The notes under the pieces were generated by a model. The model searched no databases. It was not told where the DNA came from and worked only from the letters and a program-made list of their open reading frames with translations. DNA of 64,000 bases from Bursaphelenchus xylophilus. Its lineage: Eukaryota > Nematoda > Chromadorea > Rhabditida > Aphelenchoididae. The translations under genes were made by a program, and so were the position numbers. Position 1 is the stretch's first letter. The number at the start of each line of letters is the position of its first letter. Positions 35,004 through 46,699 of this stretch are shown here, piece by piece. The DNA lies in the NCBI GenBank assembly GCA_904066235.2, contig CAJFCV020000006.1, positions 558,001-622,000 on the forward strand. The letters run 5' to 3'.

Positions 35004-38000
35004 CTAACCAGTGATGCTCATGTATCGATGGTAGGAGAGCCGATCGTCCTGCTCTGACTGTACGAGAGACTGCGTTTCGTCGGTCAGAGAAGGCGGCACT
35101 GATCGGAATGGGTGCCCAGTGGTGACGGATTGGGCGCGGTATCTGAATTCCTCGATGACTTCCACTTTTGGTTTGTGTTGGGTCTCGGGCAACAGGAAAT
35201 ACAGGGCGACAGTAAATATCCCACTGAACACGATGAATGGGACATAACTTAGGGAGATTCCAACCAGCTAAATTAGAATAATTCAAACTACAGTGGGGGA
35301 CCTGATCCAGTGGTAAAAAACATATCATTTTGCATCCAGGAAACATCAAAAAATGCGGCAAAATACCTCCCTCTCCAAGTGAAAAAACTCAGGTTTCAAA
35401 AGCGCGCCCACTCTTTCGCCCTTCAAACGAAGTTTTTTCACTTGGACGGGGAAGCATTTTGCCACATTTTTGATACTTCCCGGACACAAAATGGTACGTT
35501 TTTTGCCACTGGATCAGTTCCCCCACTGTATATGTCAAACAGTATCAAATATAGCATAATTTTGAAATGATTTCTTACCTGTTGGAAGGGCAGGTATACC
35601 GTCGAGATCACAAAGGCCAAGAACCAGGCTACAAATACTGCCAGGGTCACGGCGGCCGAACGAAACTGAAAATTATTGATTTTACTTCAAGAATTGGGGC
35701 AAAATCGAAGAAAAACATCAAGGCCAATATTCTATGGCGAAAGAAAGATTGGTATTTGCCAAAATTCTATTCACTGTTCAATTTACGATTTGTTTTACCT
35801 TGGTTTCAAACAATTCGCTGGTTATCATCCACGGAATCGGCGACCCAACTCCGTACACACACATGTAGAAGACCAAGGAGAAGATGGTCCCGTACGTCGC
35901 CCATTCTTGACTATTCGTACTCTGGATGTAGGTGAACGTCGACATCATCGTCAAGGACACCGTGACCATCGACAACTGGAAGAGGGCCAACTTTCTTCTG
36001 CCGATTCTCTCGATCAAGAGAGGAGCTGATAGGGCGAATAAAAAGTAGGCGATACCCACTGCCAATGTGCTTAGACGTGCCGCTTCCGGGGACAACTTGG
36101 CGTTCAAGAACATGTCCGTGGAGTAAGCAAAGACCGTGGAGCATCCAGTAAATTGTTGGGCCAGCATCGCCACAACAGAGACAGCCAACGGGATGCGAAG
36201 GTCCGGTCTGGTAAAAAGCTCGCGGAATGAACCTAGTCCGTCCTGGAAATCCTCGAAATCAAAACGATGAACAAGGGAAAGGCTTAATTAATGACGTAAC
36301 CCACTTACTTCATTGGTTACACTCTCACTCATCAGCTCCTGGAACATTCTTTCAGCTTCTTCTTCAACAACAAGTCTCCGAAGAACATCTCGCGCGTCTT
36401 CGCGTTTTCCTCGACTCACCAACAAGTACTTGGGACTTTCTGGACAGAAAGGCAATACTATTACTAAAAATAGGGCTAATAGTCCTGGGAATCCAAATGC
36501 GATCGGCCACAAATTCTCGCTTCCGAGGATCTCCGGAAGCCCAATGAATAGCGAAAACCAGTCCGAAAAGGCGACAGCTACCTGAAAGAAGAGGGTTTTG
36601 TAGGTCAAAAGTTCCTGGTACTAAGAATTTTGGCAAGATCTTGAAAAATTGGACATCCCCGATATTACACATGAAGATTGAATTGAAAAATTGTCCAAAC
36701 AGTTGCCTAAAGCCAAGAAAAACAAAAGAAAAACGGAACTAACCTGATGTAGCGTCCCAGCAGCTCCTCTCCAATAGACCGGCGTGATCTCCATCAAATA
36801 CATTGGCACCAATCCTGAGGTCAAGCCCATATTCGCCCCCAAAATCAATCTTCCGACAATCAGCAACTCCGGAGAGGCCAGCGGCTTGGCCGCAAACTCC
36901 AAAAACGCAGCGAATACGTTGAAAGCTCCATTTAGGATCAAACCGTTGCGGCGTCCGACCTTTTCGGCCAACACTCGAACCAAAAGGGCACCAAGGATTG
37001 CTCCAATCGCAATGGATGAGACCACAAACGACCAAAAAACGTTCAATTCGGTCTCGGTTAGACCCGTCGTGTTCCAGCGGACTGCATAGGTCTCGTTGAT
37101 CCATTTCATGATCAGTTCTTGCTCTGGGTTTACAATTCCATAGGAGTAAAATTGGGTGCTAGCCCCGATTGTGACTGCCAACACGCTCAGATAGTATGTG
37201 CATTTGAACATCGACCCTGAAAAAAACTTATTACGCATTGGAACATCTTCAAAATTCGCGAATCTATGTCTATTTTGAGGTCAAAACCATCATAGATAAT
37301 ATAATCTTCAAAAAATTCAACTCTTTCTCTGCAAAACCTGAGAAATTAACTCCCGTCGGCGTCCTAATCCAATAAAGAAAGTAGGAGTGCCTGATAAGAG
37401 CCCAATTTTATCGCCAGACCACCTAAGCGATATAACCCAGCAGGCATAAATATATAGGTCCGAAAACTACAGAATCATATCGAAACCATACCAAAAACCT
37501 CTTGCAAACGCGTGCATTGGACCCGCAGCCCGGTTATCAATCGAATTATTCGTAACGAAACTTGAGTTTCATACTGATTCCGACCTTCTCCAGACTGTCC
37601 TTATCACCAACGTACAACGAAACAAACTGTTCTAAAACCATAAAAAAATGGCTGATTACGAACACAGAGAACCTTTACAGAAATTGCATAGTAAGTATTC
37701 CAGCGTTTACGACTTGATAAACCATGCAATTTTGCAAGGCCCCCGATAAACGACGAATTCAGCATAAATTAGGTAATTTCCCGAGAAATTGTGTAAGATT
37801 TGCTGCAATGCACGTGAAATCGAGGAGATGCTGACCCTGGCTTGCGGGCTTAGAGTGTATTTTAGGCGAAAACAGTAATTTATTGCAAGAACAAGACCTA
37901 AATTTAGGAAAACATAGGAAAAATTAAAGTATCATACCTGATCTCCTCCCCATTTGGCCGAAGGCTGGACTCTTGGACCCGGTGCTCATTTTTGATCCCA

Positions 38001-38073
38001 GAAGCCAAGCAGTTTCTTGGTCTTCGATCAACGGGCTGATTTGGTGCTTTCGACGAGACCAAAGCTTTGTCAT
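35004..38073 (-). CDS. SLC2 (GLUT-like) facilitative sugar transporter
   Basis: Plasma-membrane hexose transporter of the major facilitator superfamily, 558 aa. Six exons: 37938-38073, 36744-37216, 36309-36581, 35799-36242, 35579-35665 and 35004-35267. The start ATG directly follows CATTTTACAG, a likely trans-splice acceptor. Family motifs: GRR in the loop 2-3 position (EKVGRRNG), PESPKYLL after helix 6, AQQFTGCSTVFAYST in helix 7 (Q323/Q324), ERIGRRKLALFQL in loop 8-9, GVGSPIPWMITSELF in helix 10, and LLPETQHKP at the end of helix 12. A 45-residue cytoplasmic N-terminal extension and a polar tail of about 60 residues flank the core. The intron before the last exon carries a family E element. 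It is divergent from the ECHS1 gene. Confidence 0.94.
35291..35528. mobile_element. Family E TIR element, copy E6, in an SLC2 intron
   Basis: CAGTGGGGGACCTGATCC to GTTCCCCCACTG, flanked by TA on both sides. It fills most of the 311-bp intron between the last two exons. Confidence 0.9.
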
Positions 38074-39605
38074 CTGTAAAATGAGTCAGTTATTGTCAGG
38101 TCCGGAAAATCCGTCATGATGACAATTTTCTAGATAAAAACGAAAATCTGCAAAGCCTTCTCCATGAATCACTTTTTTGCCGGTTTATGCCGCGGTTGAG
38201 TGTCTAGGACGAACGAACTTGCTGAATGTTATTATTTTAGTATATAGTTATAAAAATTTTACGACCCTCAGATGTCGTATTTTACCCAAAGACCCCCTTT
38301 TCACACTGTGGTGCCCGAAAACTCACGTTTTTCTGGAATATTCAGGTTTGTTGACTGATTATTTCTCGTTTATTCCCGGTGATAACGCGCAGGGGGAGAG
38401 ATTTAGTTAGGCAATGTCTTGTGAGGTTCCCCGTCCTGTTTTATTACCGCCAAGTACACATTTGATAAGATATTACGGAAGCGCGCCAATGGTCCTGAGT
38501 TGAGTTCGAATATTTTTTGGAGCATGGGACATGCGTGCCCTGAATGCCACAAAAAGTTGGATCCTTGTGAGTTTTACTGTTTTCATTTCGATTTTTGTTG
38601 TTTTAGGCTTCAATTTGGGGCATGGTGAATGTCAAGTCATATATCGAGTTTTAAAAGTTTTATGCCCTATACCGGTATACTTTTATGCCCTGTGCACCCT
38701 CTCCTTAGTGGGGTACCATCAATCAGCCCTTATCTTGAGCGGTTTTCGTCTTGTTTTGACCGATTTCTTGAGATGGGAAAAAATTTTAGTACAAGGTACA
38801 GATCACGTTTTTGCCGAACGTTGTTTGTTCCGAACTTTGAAAGAAATATTGGACACTCAAACATGTTTCCTGAGGGTGGTGTATTATGGGAATTAGAAGG
38901 GTTGGAGTTTTCATAGGAAGGTAAAATGCGGTTTCTTTTTGACGTATTTTTAATGGTAGACCGGGGGAAGTTTGTGGTGTTCTTAAAGAAACGTGCGTAG
39001 TTTTAGGTAAATTCAAGGCACAACTCGTAGCGTAAGCTGTAATCTATCTTTTATCACAGATGATGTAACAATTTTCCCTTCGATTCATAAATTACATCAA
39101 GTTTTCTTGAGTTTGCAACCTAAAATAACATGTTTACAACATTTTCCTGTCGAATAAACAACAAATTCCCTTTTCTTTTTCTCCCCCCACTGTTTTGATG
39201 GGGGAAAATATCACTGAAAATGCGGTGGCAGAAAGCGAAGAGCCGAGCAGCGAGTGTTTGATGGTCAAAGGTCCAAAGGTTTTTTGCGCCCGCCCGTTAG
39301 ATGAACGGGCACTTTTTGATCGCATTTTCGAGTAGAAATCGACTTGTTGAAGGAGGTTTTGGAAACATTTTTGAGTATTGCCCTTTTTGGGATAATTTTT
39401 TGCTCGAATTTGCATGGATCTAGATTTTTTTTCAATTTTGTGGGAATTCCCTGATATTTTGGGAAAATCTGGTGGCGTTGAGTCGACTTTTTAAGTAGAT
39501 TGGACTTTATTGCTATTATTATGGTAAATTACGTTATCTTCAACCTCCGTGACTGTTCATTCCCCGTGGTTTTGCTAATATTATCCTTGATTTTTTGTCT
39601 TTCAG
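38074..39605. other. Shared upstream region of divergent SLC2 and ECHS1 genes
   Basis: A 1.5-kb gap. A hydrophobic open frame at 38531-38896 (+, 121 codons) has no splice signals or domain and was not called. Promoters for both genes should lie here, but no motif can be assigned. Confidence 0.45.
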
Positions 39606-41431
39606 ATGCTCTCCAACAAAGTGTTCCGCGTCTCCCAGCTGGTTGGCCGTGGCTTCCAGAACGGCTTCGTATACAACCAAGTCGCCTTCGCTTCCTCGGG
39701 TATGCTTTTTTTCTATTTTTGTTTTGGTTTTTGTCAATTTGAGAGAAAAAATTAATGTAAGAGTATCAGCTTTGGAAGATTTTCGAAAATCCTGATAAAA
39801 AGCGCAAAAATTTATGAGTTTTTGCGCTTTTTATCAGGATTTTGAAGTATTAGTTCAAGTAGGAGGTCGTTTCGGTAATTATTGATAATTCTACAGTCTT
39901 TTTGCGCCATAAAATCCCCGTAAATCGAACGAGTATAGCATGTTCGCGAAGAAAACTGATAAGAGCCTTCAGAGGGACCTCAAATCTTAACGATTCCGCT
40001 CTCGAAACTGGTCATTTTGCTTTGTCTTTAGTAGTTTATTGTCGAAGGTGCTGAAGAAGCACATAATTTTGAAAAAATGAGCGTTGGACAAGAAGTTTCG
40101 TCGGAAATTGGACAAAAATTGAATATTTCTTCAGGAACCCGCGAATTCATCAAGGTCGAGAAGGTGGGAGAGAAGAAAAATGTCGGACTCATCACCCTGA
40201 ACCGCCCTAAGGCCTTGAATGCTCTGAATCGAGGACTTATGAACGAGGTAAGCAAGGGTAAAGTCAAGTGTAATGTAATTGATCTTTTTGGTTTGTTTTT
40301 TTGAATTGAAAATGGAAGTGGATGATGCTTAGGTGGTGTTTAGTCTTGTAGAAGTTTTGAAAAGCGTTTTGAGAGAAGAGAGTTACGAAATTTGTTTACC
40401 TTATTTTAGATAGCCGAGCAAGTTGTTGAGTTTGATAATGACAAATCCGTTGGAGCTATTGTCCTGACCGGATCGGAGAAGGCTTTTGCTGGTGAGTTAA
40501 ATCTTCCAGTTGATATTAGGTGTCGTATTTTGCTTTGGTTTACAGAAATGTTTTGACTTTTAGCTCGAATTTTGACAAAAGTTTTGTTTGTTTTAAATTT
40601 GTTACGATGTTTTCGTTCCAGCCGGCGCTGACATCAAGGAAATGATCCCCAACACCATGGCCAACTGTTTCCAAGAAAGTTTCCTCGAGAATTGGGCGCA
40701 GGTCGGCAAACTTCGCAAGCCAATCATCGCGGCCGTCAATGGGTACGCGCTGGGAGGAGGCTGCGAATTGGCCATGACCTGTGACATCATCTATGCTGGA
40801 GAGAAGGCCCGTTTTGGACAGCCCGAGATCCTGATCGGAACCATTCCCGGCGCTGGAGGCACCCAACGATTGACCAGAGCCGTGGGAAAGAGTTTGGCCA
40901 TGGAGCTGTGTCTGACTGGAGATCAGATCAGTGCCGAAGAAGCGCTGAAGAGAGGATTGGTCTCAAAAGTAGGTTGTTGGAAGGGGAAGGGATGGTGTTT
41001 CGAAGAGTGGAGGTTTTGATTTTTTTGAAGAAAAATGAAGGTTTTGGTTGCGATTGGGAAAATTTTGGAAAATCCTGAAATTTTATTAGAAAGGAAGTGA
41101 GGTTTATGAAACGAAACATGTTATTCATCAAAAATCTTCCCAAAAATTTAAAATTTACATAAACCGTTAAATAATTTGAAAAAATTATCAGGTGTTCCCA
41201 GTTGATCAACTTGTCCCCAAAACCATCGAATTAGCCGAGAAAATCGCGGCCAACTCCCCTCTGATTGTCCAATTGGCCAAGGAGTCGGTGAACCGGGCCT
41301 TCGAAACCACTCTTCAAGAAGGCCTTCTGTTCGAACGTCGCTTCTTCCACGTCACTTTCGGCACCAACGACCGCAAAGAAGGAATGACCGCCTTTGCCGA
41401 AAAGAGGAAGGCCAACTGGACTGCCAGCTAA
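39606..41431 (+). CDS. ech-6: Mitochondrial short-chain enoyl-CoA hydratase (ECHS1)
   Basis: Hydrates 2-trans-enoyl-CoA to 3-hydroxyacyl-CoA in mitochondrial beta-oxidation and valine degradation. Five exons: 39606-39699, 40135-40247, 40410-40491, 40622-40968 and 41192-41431, giving 291 aa, the usual length. The ATG directly follows CTTTCAG, a likely trans-splice acceptor. Residues 1-31 look like a mitochondrial targeting peptide (basic, no acidic residues). Crotonase motifs: [18 protein letters not shown] for CoA and oxyanion binding, and the two catalytic glutamates E145 (GGGCELAM) and E165 (GQPEILIG). The C terminus [17 protein letters not shown] is typical. The symbol follows the C. elegans orthologue and is inferred. 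Intron 1 contains a perfect 25-bp hairpin. Confidence 0.96.
39786..39843. repeat. Perfect 25-bp hairpin in intron 1 of ECHS1
   Basis: 39786-39810 and 39819-39843 are exact complements around the 8-nt loop TTTATGAG. The arm contains CCTGATAAAAAGCGC. It is about 86 bp downstream of the donor, so it is not a mirtron that uses the splice sites. Confidence 0.9.
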
Positions 41432-41672
41432 ATAATTATTCATAATCGGCAATTGATAGATCCTAAGGTATTATGTTTGCAGGTTTCATATTAGTATTGA
41501 TAAATTGTAAAGATTGGAGCTCAAGTTTTTGAAGGTTTCTGGTGGCAGAATAGGCCACTGTGACATCTGTGTTTTACAAAAAATAGAGTCGCTTTTGTTC
41601 TAAACGAACTATAAAAGAAAACAGGGTTTTTTTTAAAAATTTTCGACCTTTAGGAAAAAATTTCGGTATTTA

Positions 41673-41922
41673 CAGTGGCGAACCTGATCCAGTGGCAAAA
41701 ACCGTACCATTTTGCATCCAGGAAGTATCAAAAATGTGGAAAAATGCTTCTCTCCACAAGTGGAAAAACTCCGATTTCTAAAGCGCGCCCGCTCTTTTTG
41801 TGAGGGAAAGGCCCTTCAAAACGAAGTGTTTTCACTTGGAGAGGGAAGCATTTTGCCACATTTTTGATGCTTCCTGGAAGCAAAATGGTGCATTTTTTGC
41901 CACTGGATCAGGTCCGTCATTG
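41673..41922. mobile_element. Family E TIR element, copy E7
   Basis: CAGTGGCGAACCTGATCC to GGTCCGTCATTG, flanked by TA on both sides. It lies between the convergent ECHS1 and Srt genes, whose gap (41432-42065) contains nothing else recognised. Confidence 0.88.
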
Positions 41923-42065
41923 TAAAATCCTGTTGATGAAAGTTGATGTATAATGCAATAAGTGACATCTGTATTTCAGTTGAGAACAGTGTCATTTTTT
42001 ATTTTAAAAACTATATTAGACATGAAGAATGGTAAAATCATAGTTAATTTAGCGAAATCTCAATG

Positions 42066-44348
42066 CTACTGGATAATTGAGTTTTTGCCCAGGGTTTTTC
42101 CATCATTGGTGTAAAGTGAGACCGTTGAGAAGATGACGTGCCGCTTCCCGAACAGCCGCAGGATTTCTCTGCGAAGAGTTTTGTTGAAAATAAGATAGAT
42201 GATAACGGTGCCACCTGAAAGTGTCGGTTCAGCGGCGGAAACGGAAAAAAGGAAGGCAAAAAAATGAAGTTACCATGACAAGCCTGCCAAATAATCGTAG
42301 ACAGCGTTACCAATGCTAAAGGAGCACCGCAATAGTCCATATAATTGTAGATGGCGCCACAAAGCACAAACAAACAGCAGATAAGGCACGATTGGATTAC
42401 TGTCTGAAAAGCACTTTTTTGAATTTACAGATTGCAATTTGAGTGGTCGGAATTGACCAGTCTACTTATTAAAATACCACATCCAATTTTTACAACATGC
42501 CCGGTAGAGTTTAGGCTATTTTTGACATGAACAATCGGGAATATGGTAGCCCGACTTTTGATGTCATCCTCTTTTAAAAGTATTGTCAACTTACAGTCTT
42601 CTGAAAATCAGTCAACGCCGAGCTTGCGCGCGCCGCCCGCTTCAGTCGGTAACTCCGAACAACGATTACAATACAGATTATGGTGTATAGGAATACCATT
42701 ATCAACGGCGTTGCAGTGTCATTAGCGATCATTGGCCAACTGATGTACTGAAATCTCAGGTTTGATTTCATTTGGCGAATAAGTTATTAAAGTTCGCACG
42801 CGGTCCGAGAGAGAAAGATTTTTTCCCCGTAACTTTGCCAGTTACGCGCGAAAAAAAAATTCTGTGAAAATACGGTGGAAATATGCATTAAACTTTTCAA
42901 GCCAAAATTGGCAAAAAAGGTGCCGCATTATTTCAGCTTTCGACCTAAAATTCTCGGTCGTTTACGTCAAGCTCGAGCTACATTGGGGGACCTAATCCAG
43001 TGGCAAAAAACGTACCATTTGCATCCAGGAAGCATTGAAGAATGTGGCAAAATGCCTCCCTTTCTAAGAGAAAAAAACTCGGGTTTCAAAAGCGCGCCCG
43101 CTCTTTTTGTGAGAAAAAAGGGCACGCCCTTCAAAACGAAGTTTTTTCACTTGGAGAGGGAAGCATTTCGCCACATTTTTGATTCTTCCTGGATGCAAAA
43201 TGGTACGTTTTTTGTCACTCTATTAGGTCCTCCACTGTAGACGTCCCGCAGATCTTAAAAAAATTGATCTAAGTTTGTGCCAAGTTTCATCAAAATCTAA
43301 TTGCTCGAAATTACCTGCTCCTCCGCCTGCTCTTCGAAGATCGTCCCAACGTACGGATTGCTGAATTCCGAGTAATATGTGGACGTGAAAAGCAGGACGG
43401 GCGCATACCAGACAAACCATAAGAAGTAGCAAATGGGAATTGCGATCCAGATGTAAACCCGAGCGCCCGAAAACAACGTATTCGATAAATTATTGCTTAT
43501 CAGATCGCAGAGCCGGTTAAACGCCAAGATTATTACTGTCAAACAAGTTGATGTCCACAGCGCTGAAAAAAGGTTCAATGTTGCTTTAAACACAATTTCT
43601 GTCTGCGTTTTTGGGTACAGTGAGGGACCTGATCAAATGGAAAAAAATGTTCAATTTTGTATCCGGGAGGTATCAAAAAATGTAGCAAAATGTCTCCCTT
43701 TCCAAGTGAAAAAACATGGTTTTGAAGGGCGCGCCCTTTCCCTCACAAAAACAGCGGGTGCGCTTTTGAAATCGGTATTTTTTCACTTGGAGAGGGCAGT
43801 GTTTTGCTGCATTTTTTGATACTAAACGGATGCAAAATGTTACGTGTTTTGCCAATAGATCAGGTCCGCCACTGCAAAAGATATCCAACAAAAGTGGTTG
43901 ATCCTGTAAAAAGTCGGTCATCCAACTTACAGGTGGCGATGCATCCACTAATATAGAAAAGTCGCGGTGAGTCGCAGAAGACCATCCCGCGGAAGGCGAA
44001 AATTCCGTATAAAATGGTCAAGAATGCCAGACAAATTACATCGATTATACCTGAAATGCATCCCAAATGCAGTCATCCATCTTTTTTTTGGTCCGGTATT
44101 CCCTTCAAAAGTGTTGGTTTCTTACCCAAAAACAACATTATTTTGTAGCAGGAAAATCTTCGGAATTTGCGTTGCGCCATCACATACAAAATTGGAAGAT
44201 ACAGGCTTTCGTAGACGATCCCACAACCGATGTACAGTGAGCCGATCAGTTTGCTTGGCACTTTGACATTCTCAAAGTATCCTTGTTGATACAAGGAGCA
44301 GTTGTAGAGACGGTCGTACTCGACCGGATTCAGAAGGAAGAGCTCCAT
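42066..44348 (-). CDS. Seven-transmembrane chemoreceptor, Srt-like
   Basis: Nematode serpentine receptor, probably class T, expected in chemosensory neurons; the ligand is unknown. Six exons: 44126-44348, 43931-44050, 43315-43562, 42595-42747, 42274-42403 and 42066-42214, giving 340 aa. The N terminus has DRLYNCSLY (the YNC found in Srt proteins), then GSLYIGCGIVYESLYLPIL (helix 1) and CYKIMLFLGIIDVICLAFL (helix 2). It continues with TVIILAFNRLCDL (helix 3 end), ARVYIWIAIPICYFLWFVWY (helix 4), PLIMVFLYTIICIVIVV (helix 5) and a basic loop RSYRLKRAARAS. The C-terminal TVIIYLIFNKTLRREI matches the family's helix 7 end. Introns contain two family E elements and a split family D element. Confidence 0.87.
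42798..43314. mobile_element. Family D element interrupted by a family E element
   Basis: Family D sequence (GAGAGAGAAAGATTTTTTCC to CTCGAGCTA) stops at 42980 and resumes after family E copy E8 with GCAGATCTTAAAAAAATT and CCAAGTTTCATCAAAATCT. The outer family D ends are eroded. It is in intron 3 of the Srt gene. Confidence 0.75.
42981..43237. mobile_element. Family E TIR element, copy E8
   Basis: CATTGGGGGACCTAATCC to GGTCCTCCACTG, flanked by TA. It is inserted in the family D remnant and so is younger than it. Confidence 0.85.
43618..43874. mobile_element. Family E TIR element, copy E9, in intron 2 of the Srt gene
   Basis: CAGTGAGGGACCTGATC to CAGGTCCGCCACTG, preceded by TA. The right flank has mutated to CA. 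The internal palindrome is intact. Confidence 0.85.
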
Positions 44349-46699
44349 AATGTGGTAGAATTAGGATCTGCAAAAAATGGACCCTGCGGTTTTATTAAAT
44401 AGCGGTTTGAAGGACCAAACCCTAAATAAATGTTTGAACCCCCGCGATGTAAGGGACCAAATTCTCGAAGTTCTCACGGCTGCCAACGAGAAAGAGAATG
44501 TACATAAACTGCACTAATGAATCAAGAACGCACTTGTGAGCGTTCAACAATTTGAAATTGGAGTTGACAATTTCAACACCATGTATCATACAACAAAGCC
44601 GCACATGCACAGTAACACGTTTTCAGTGCTGTATTCTCTCAACAAAAATAGATTTTTTGTATGGGTGGGAGAGTAAAAAGTGGCGCAATTCACCCGTTTT
44701 TGTTACCACGGGCCTGGAAAGTTAGGGCCGGCACAGGTAAGTGGTTCGATGACGCAATAAACAAATTTGTTCCGCAAAACATCGAAAAATTGTTGGCTGC
44801 CTAGGCCGATTACAAATTTGGGGATAAAATCGATAAAATCTTTAGGAATTGATATCCTCGAATGAGCGGGTACCCAAAATTTGAGAAAAATCTGCGTGAG
44901 TATCGTACCTTCAGCCTATCATTATGACCTATAACACATGTAAAAAACATTGCGATTTTTCAATTCCACGATGCAAACGGTCGACTACACAGCAAAGCTT
45001 ACGACAAAAAGTCTACGCACTTTTAGCCCACCTAGTACTTGATACTGGTAAACATAAAGCTTGTCTTTCGCGCTCTCTCAAACCACTTCACGCCAGCTAC
45101 ACCTACACATTCAAAACCGTACTAGGCCGTTCGCTAAGTCGCTGGAATGACTGCGGCGACATGTACTGCACAGAAAAAGACAGGGTGCGAGCGACAGCCC
45201 AAAAAAGCGCATTGCACGGCGCAAAAAACCGAAAATTACACAGTTCAGAGTGAACTTTTGTTTTTCCACAGTGCCGGCCGTAGAGATCACTCCAGCCACT
45301 TTATTAAAGGAGTAATAATGACTAGTCTGACGTTCTCCAGTCCAGACGAATCTGATGAAAAAATTTTCGAGACGCACTTCCCTAATAAGAACGTTTGCTG
45401 TGCCGTGCAATTACTCGGACAGAGAGGTCTGCAAGCTAATATTGTGGTCAAGATAATCCGCCGCATAATACACAAAAACAGCTTATTATATTGTGAAAGG
45501 AGTCGAATGACAGTCTTTAACGCGAAATGTAATTAAAAAAATTTAACAAAAGAAAGAGCATAAAGCCTAGCAATGAGCTCTACTACTCTTACAATGCACA
45601 CGAAACATGTCATTGCCAATAAAGCGTACCAAAAGGATTAAGAAAAGGACTGTAATTTGACCTAACAGAGGGATGCACTAGTCCTTCCGGGAAGGCTCAC
45701 GGAGGAGCCACTAGTTCTTCCGGACTTTTTTCACAGAACATGTGGCCGATTTCAGTTAGAGTGAGACCTTCCGGAAGGATTCGTACTTCTGTACGTCGCG
45801 CTTGGGGTTTGCTGTGACTCTTGTAGCACATCCAGGAAAGTTTTGCCGTCTCAGTAATTTGAAATTTACGTCACGGGTTCAAGACTTTTATCGCTAAATT
45901 ATGGGTTCAAGACTTTTATCGCTTCATTAAACCGCCGTGGTTCTATGACAATTTGAGCTTTAAAATACAGCACAACTTGCGTGTTTGAGACCATAATCCA
46001 AAATTTGCCGTAACATACAAGGCAGAAGAGGAGTTGAAAAAAAGTACTGAAAAAAAGAAGTATCAAAGATTAGGAAACGCACAAATGATGTGAATTGAAG
46101 TTTGTTTACAGCACTTTTAAAAGCCATAAGTCATAGGCCTAATCAGATTCAACAATTTAACTACGGTTGACAGCGACTTTGGAGGAAAAATCCAATAAAA
46201 ATTTAACCTGTTTTTGACAATTGGGTCTCTGGCCTCCTTAAATAGGCCTTTCAACAGCAGAAGGCCATCGATGATTTCGTTGAAGAAGTGGACTTTAAAT
46301 CGGCGACATATTCAAGAGCCCTTGAAAGTCGTTTTAGAACCCAGTTTCAAAAAGTTCCAAATTTGTAGCAGTTTAGAGATCGTATACTATGAGTTTTATG
46401 CTATATACTTTGCTCGTTTTGAGTGGATAAAAGCCTTTTTGTTGTGAAAACTTCTCTTTGCATGGTATAAATAGCCAATCGGTCGGGAAAATGGCACTGG
46501 CGAATCAAACAAAAGTCTCATCGGCGGTGAGAAAATGAATTGTGATGTGGGAAATTTGAATTTAACTTCAGCGCTGGCACTGCGATATTACACTGATTAT
46601 TTTCCCGACAAACTGATATAACAGAGTGGCAGTTTCTGATGCCAAAGTCAGCCTTGTTGATACAAAGAGCTTCAAATTTTTATTCAAATCAAAGTTCGG
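44349..46699. other. Intergenic stretch
   Basis: No gene is supported. Open frames around 45.1-45.5 kb overlap on both strands and lack splice signals or domains. The phrase GGGTTCAAGACTTTTATCGC is tandemly duplicated at about 45874-45923. Family G copy G3 is at the right end. Confidence 0.45.
46478..46616. mobile_element. Family G TIR element, copy G3
   Basis: It runs from GGTCGGGAAAATGGC to TTATTTTCCCGACAAACTGA followed by TA. The left end is eroded. Confidence 0.65.

Noticed and set aside
38531..38896. Hydrophobic 121-codon frame upstream of ECHS1
   Set aside because: No splice or trans-splice signal at its start and no recognisable motif; composition is that of T-rich DNA.
45111..45536. 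Overlapping 99- and 129-codon frames on opposite strands
   Set aside because: Neither has splice support or homology; overlap on both strands suggests chance.
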